From Dipetalonema caudispina (lineage: Eukaryota; Nematoda; Chromadorea; Rhabditida; Onchocercidae): a stretch of 64,000 bases of DNA. Below, piece after piece: positions 62,797-64,000 of the stretch. Every line of letters begins with the position of its first letter. The stretch's first letter is position 1. The notes below the pieces were generated by a model that worked only from the letters and a program-made list of their open reading frames with translations, was not told where the DNA came from and ran no database searches. The stretch spans positions 1-64,000 of the forward strand of contig JABVXV010000060.1 in the NCBI GenBank assembly GCA_013365325.1, read 5' to 3'. The position numbers and the translations under genes are program-made.

Positions 62797-64000
62797 ATGT
62801 GTCAAGACGAAAAGGATTCGATCGTCGATTTACCATTGTCTTATGAAGAAAAATCAGATAATATCGAACAATTTCGGAAACGTATGGCGCCGATCTTAAA
62901 TAAATATCCATCTTACGACACGATATTTACATTGGAACGGTGGCTTCGTTCATACAATAATGATATAGGTTACTACAAATTAATTAATTAATTTTCTCCA
63001 ACTGTTTTGCCTCTTGATTACCCACTCGATGGAAACTAAAGATTATGACATTGTGAATTTGTATTTAGTAGATGATAAATGCAAAAGATCTTGGGTTTAA
63101 CTGGATACATGGCTGTAGATTACGGTTAGCAGACAAGTAAAAATTTAAAGTGTTTTCACTTTTTCTTTGTCCTAAAATTTAATACATGACTACTTCTTGT
63201 TAACCGAATTAATTCCCAGAAGAAGCAGCGAAACGAATGACACGAGCTTTGCAAAACCTCCATGCGCTTGGTGCATGCAGGGATTATGAGAGTGCTGAAT
63301 CGTTAAATCACTTTTTGCATACGATAAGTCGAGCTGCTGAATATTTTCCAGGTTAGTATTGATTTGGAAAAGATACAACGAATCATCAAAAATCTATTAT
63401 TTCTTTTCTATAAATCCAAATATATTAAGAGTTGGAGCAGCAGATGTTATCTCTAGAGAGTATTTGTTGGTCGTTGTATTGCAATTGATAGAGAGTTTTC
63501 TTCTTTTTTTGCTGGTTCTGTGTTAATTTAAGCCACATTTATAAGTTTAGGTTGCTCCGTTATGCCCAACTTGTGAGATACAAATATTATAATAATGAAA
63601 TAATGGACAGTAATCCGTTTTCAGGTGGCATTATGGGTCCTGACAAGTACGGAAATATTATTCTCGTACAACCGATGGGTCGTGCTCGACCGAAGACTAT
63701 GATGCGTTTGGGACGTGTGTCTGATCTTTATAAGGCAGCAGTTTTGGAGGCTGAAGCATGCATGTATTTTTTGAGGTATTTCATTTTCATTATTCATTTA
63801 ACGTTCGTCAAACTATCTTTCAGATGAAGGAAAAGAGTAAAATTAATGGTAGCTGAAGAAAGGCTCATATTTGATAGCTTAGATTTATTAAATTTTTCTC
63901 ATTTAATGGTATGGAGGGATCTTTTTTGATATTTTATTAGTAAAATATATAACAGAGTTTATGTAGACTTTGACTTCACTCCAAAATCAACGTTTTTGTT
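62797..64000 (+). CDS. SEC14-like protein (copy B), 5' part; runs off the window
   Basis: Three exons are visible: 62797-62968, 63220-63351 and 63625-63775, with splice phases 1, 1 and 2, identical to copy A at 52570; exon 3 is 151 bases in both. The N-terminal CRAL-TRIO_N part reads EQFRKRMAPILNKYPSYDT then LERWLRSYNND; the core begins YFPGGIMGPDKYGNIILVQ. An acceptor-like TTCCAG precedes the ATG by 9 bases, as would fit trans-splicing. The remainder, including any GOLD domain, should lie beyond position 64000. Shared architecture and gene order indicate a tandem duplicate of copy A. Sequence divergence is high, so the duplication is old. Confidence 0.88.

Overview
The window is AT-rich (roughly 70%) eukaryotic DNA from a nematode. 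Genes are split into many small exons with TTTTCAG-type acceptors and GTAAGT/GTATNT-like donors. The gene set is animal and in part nematode-typical: an innexin, an RPamide (nlp-2/nlp-22/nlp-23-like) neuropeptide precursor, a MOLO-1-like membrane protein, a Salvador homologue, an AK5-type double adenylate kinase, a 3-hydroxyacyl-CoA dehydratase, glucocerebrosidase, and tandem SEC14-GOLD proteins. Introns are longer than is usual in Caenorhabditis, which with the composition suggests a spirurid/filarial clade III worm. That placement is inference; the species cannot be fixed from sequence reading. Gene models were built by hand from splice phases; where total coding length is given, it divides by three.

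Layout. 1-207: 3' end of an unidentified + strand gene. 301-605: extreme poly-A tract. About 1895-2910: degenerate tandem array rich in TGCATGC. 5463-6000 (-): dead C2H2 zinc-finger gene. 8052-8964 (+): three-exon RPamide neuropeptide precursor. 12384-15761 (+): ten-exon innexin. 17270-29185 (-): 19-exon AK5-like adenylate kinase, with a disrupted upstream exon, a possible alternative first exon and a tRNA-Ile-like relic in its first intron. 31643-33503 (-): Gln-rich gene of unknown function. 35249-37692 (+): Salvador (WW-WW-SARAH). 39561-39647 (+): selenocysteine tRNA. 40083-42435 (-): MOLO-1/TPM-like type I membrane protein. 47201-47434 (-): short ORF head-to-head with 47573-50402 (+), the HACD dehydratase, which contains a GC-AG intron. 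52570-55495 (+): SEC14-GOLD protein. 56240-60903 (-): glucosylceramidase, lying between that gene and a second SEC14-like copy (62797 to beyond the window end).

There is no operon-like clustering. Several products belong to lipid handling: HACD elongates very-long-chain fatty acids, glucocerebrosidase degrades glucosylceramide, and SEC14-GOLD proteins bind or transfer lipids. The genes are far apart on both strands, so I do not claim co-regulation. The most distinctive items are the neuropeptide precursor, the tRNA-Sec, the two adenylate kinase domains that have decayed in complementary places, the TGCATGC array, the GC-AG intron, and an unresolved splice next to the glucocerebrosidase nucleophile.
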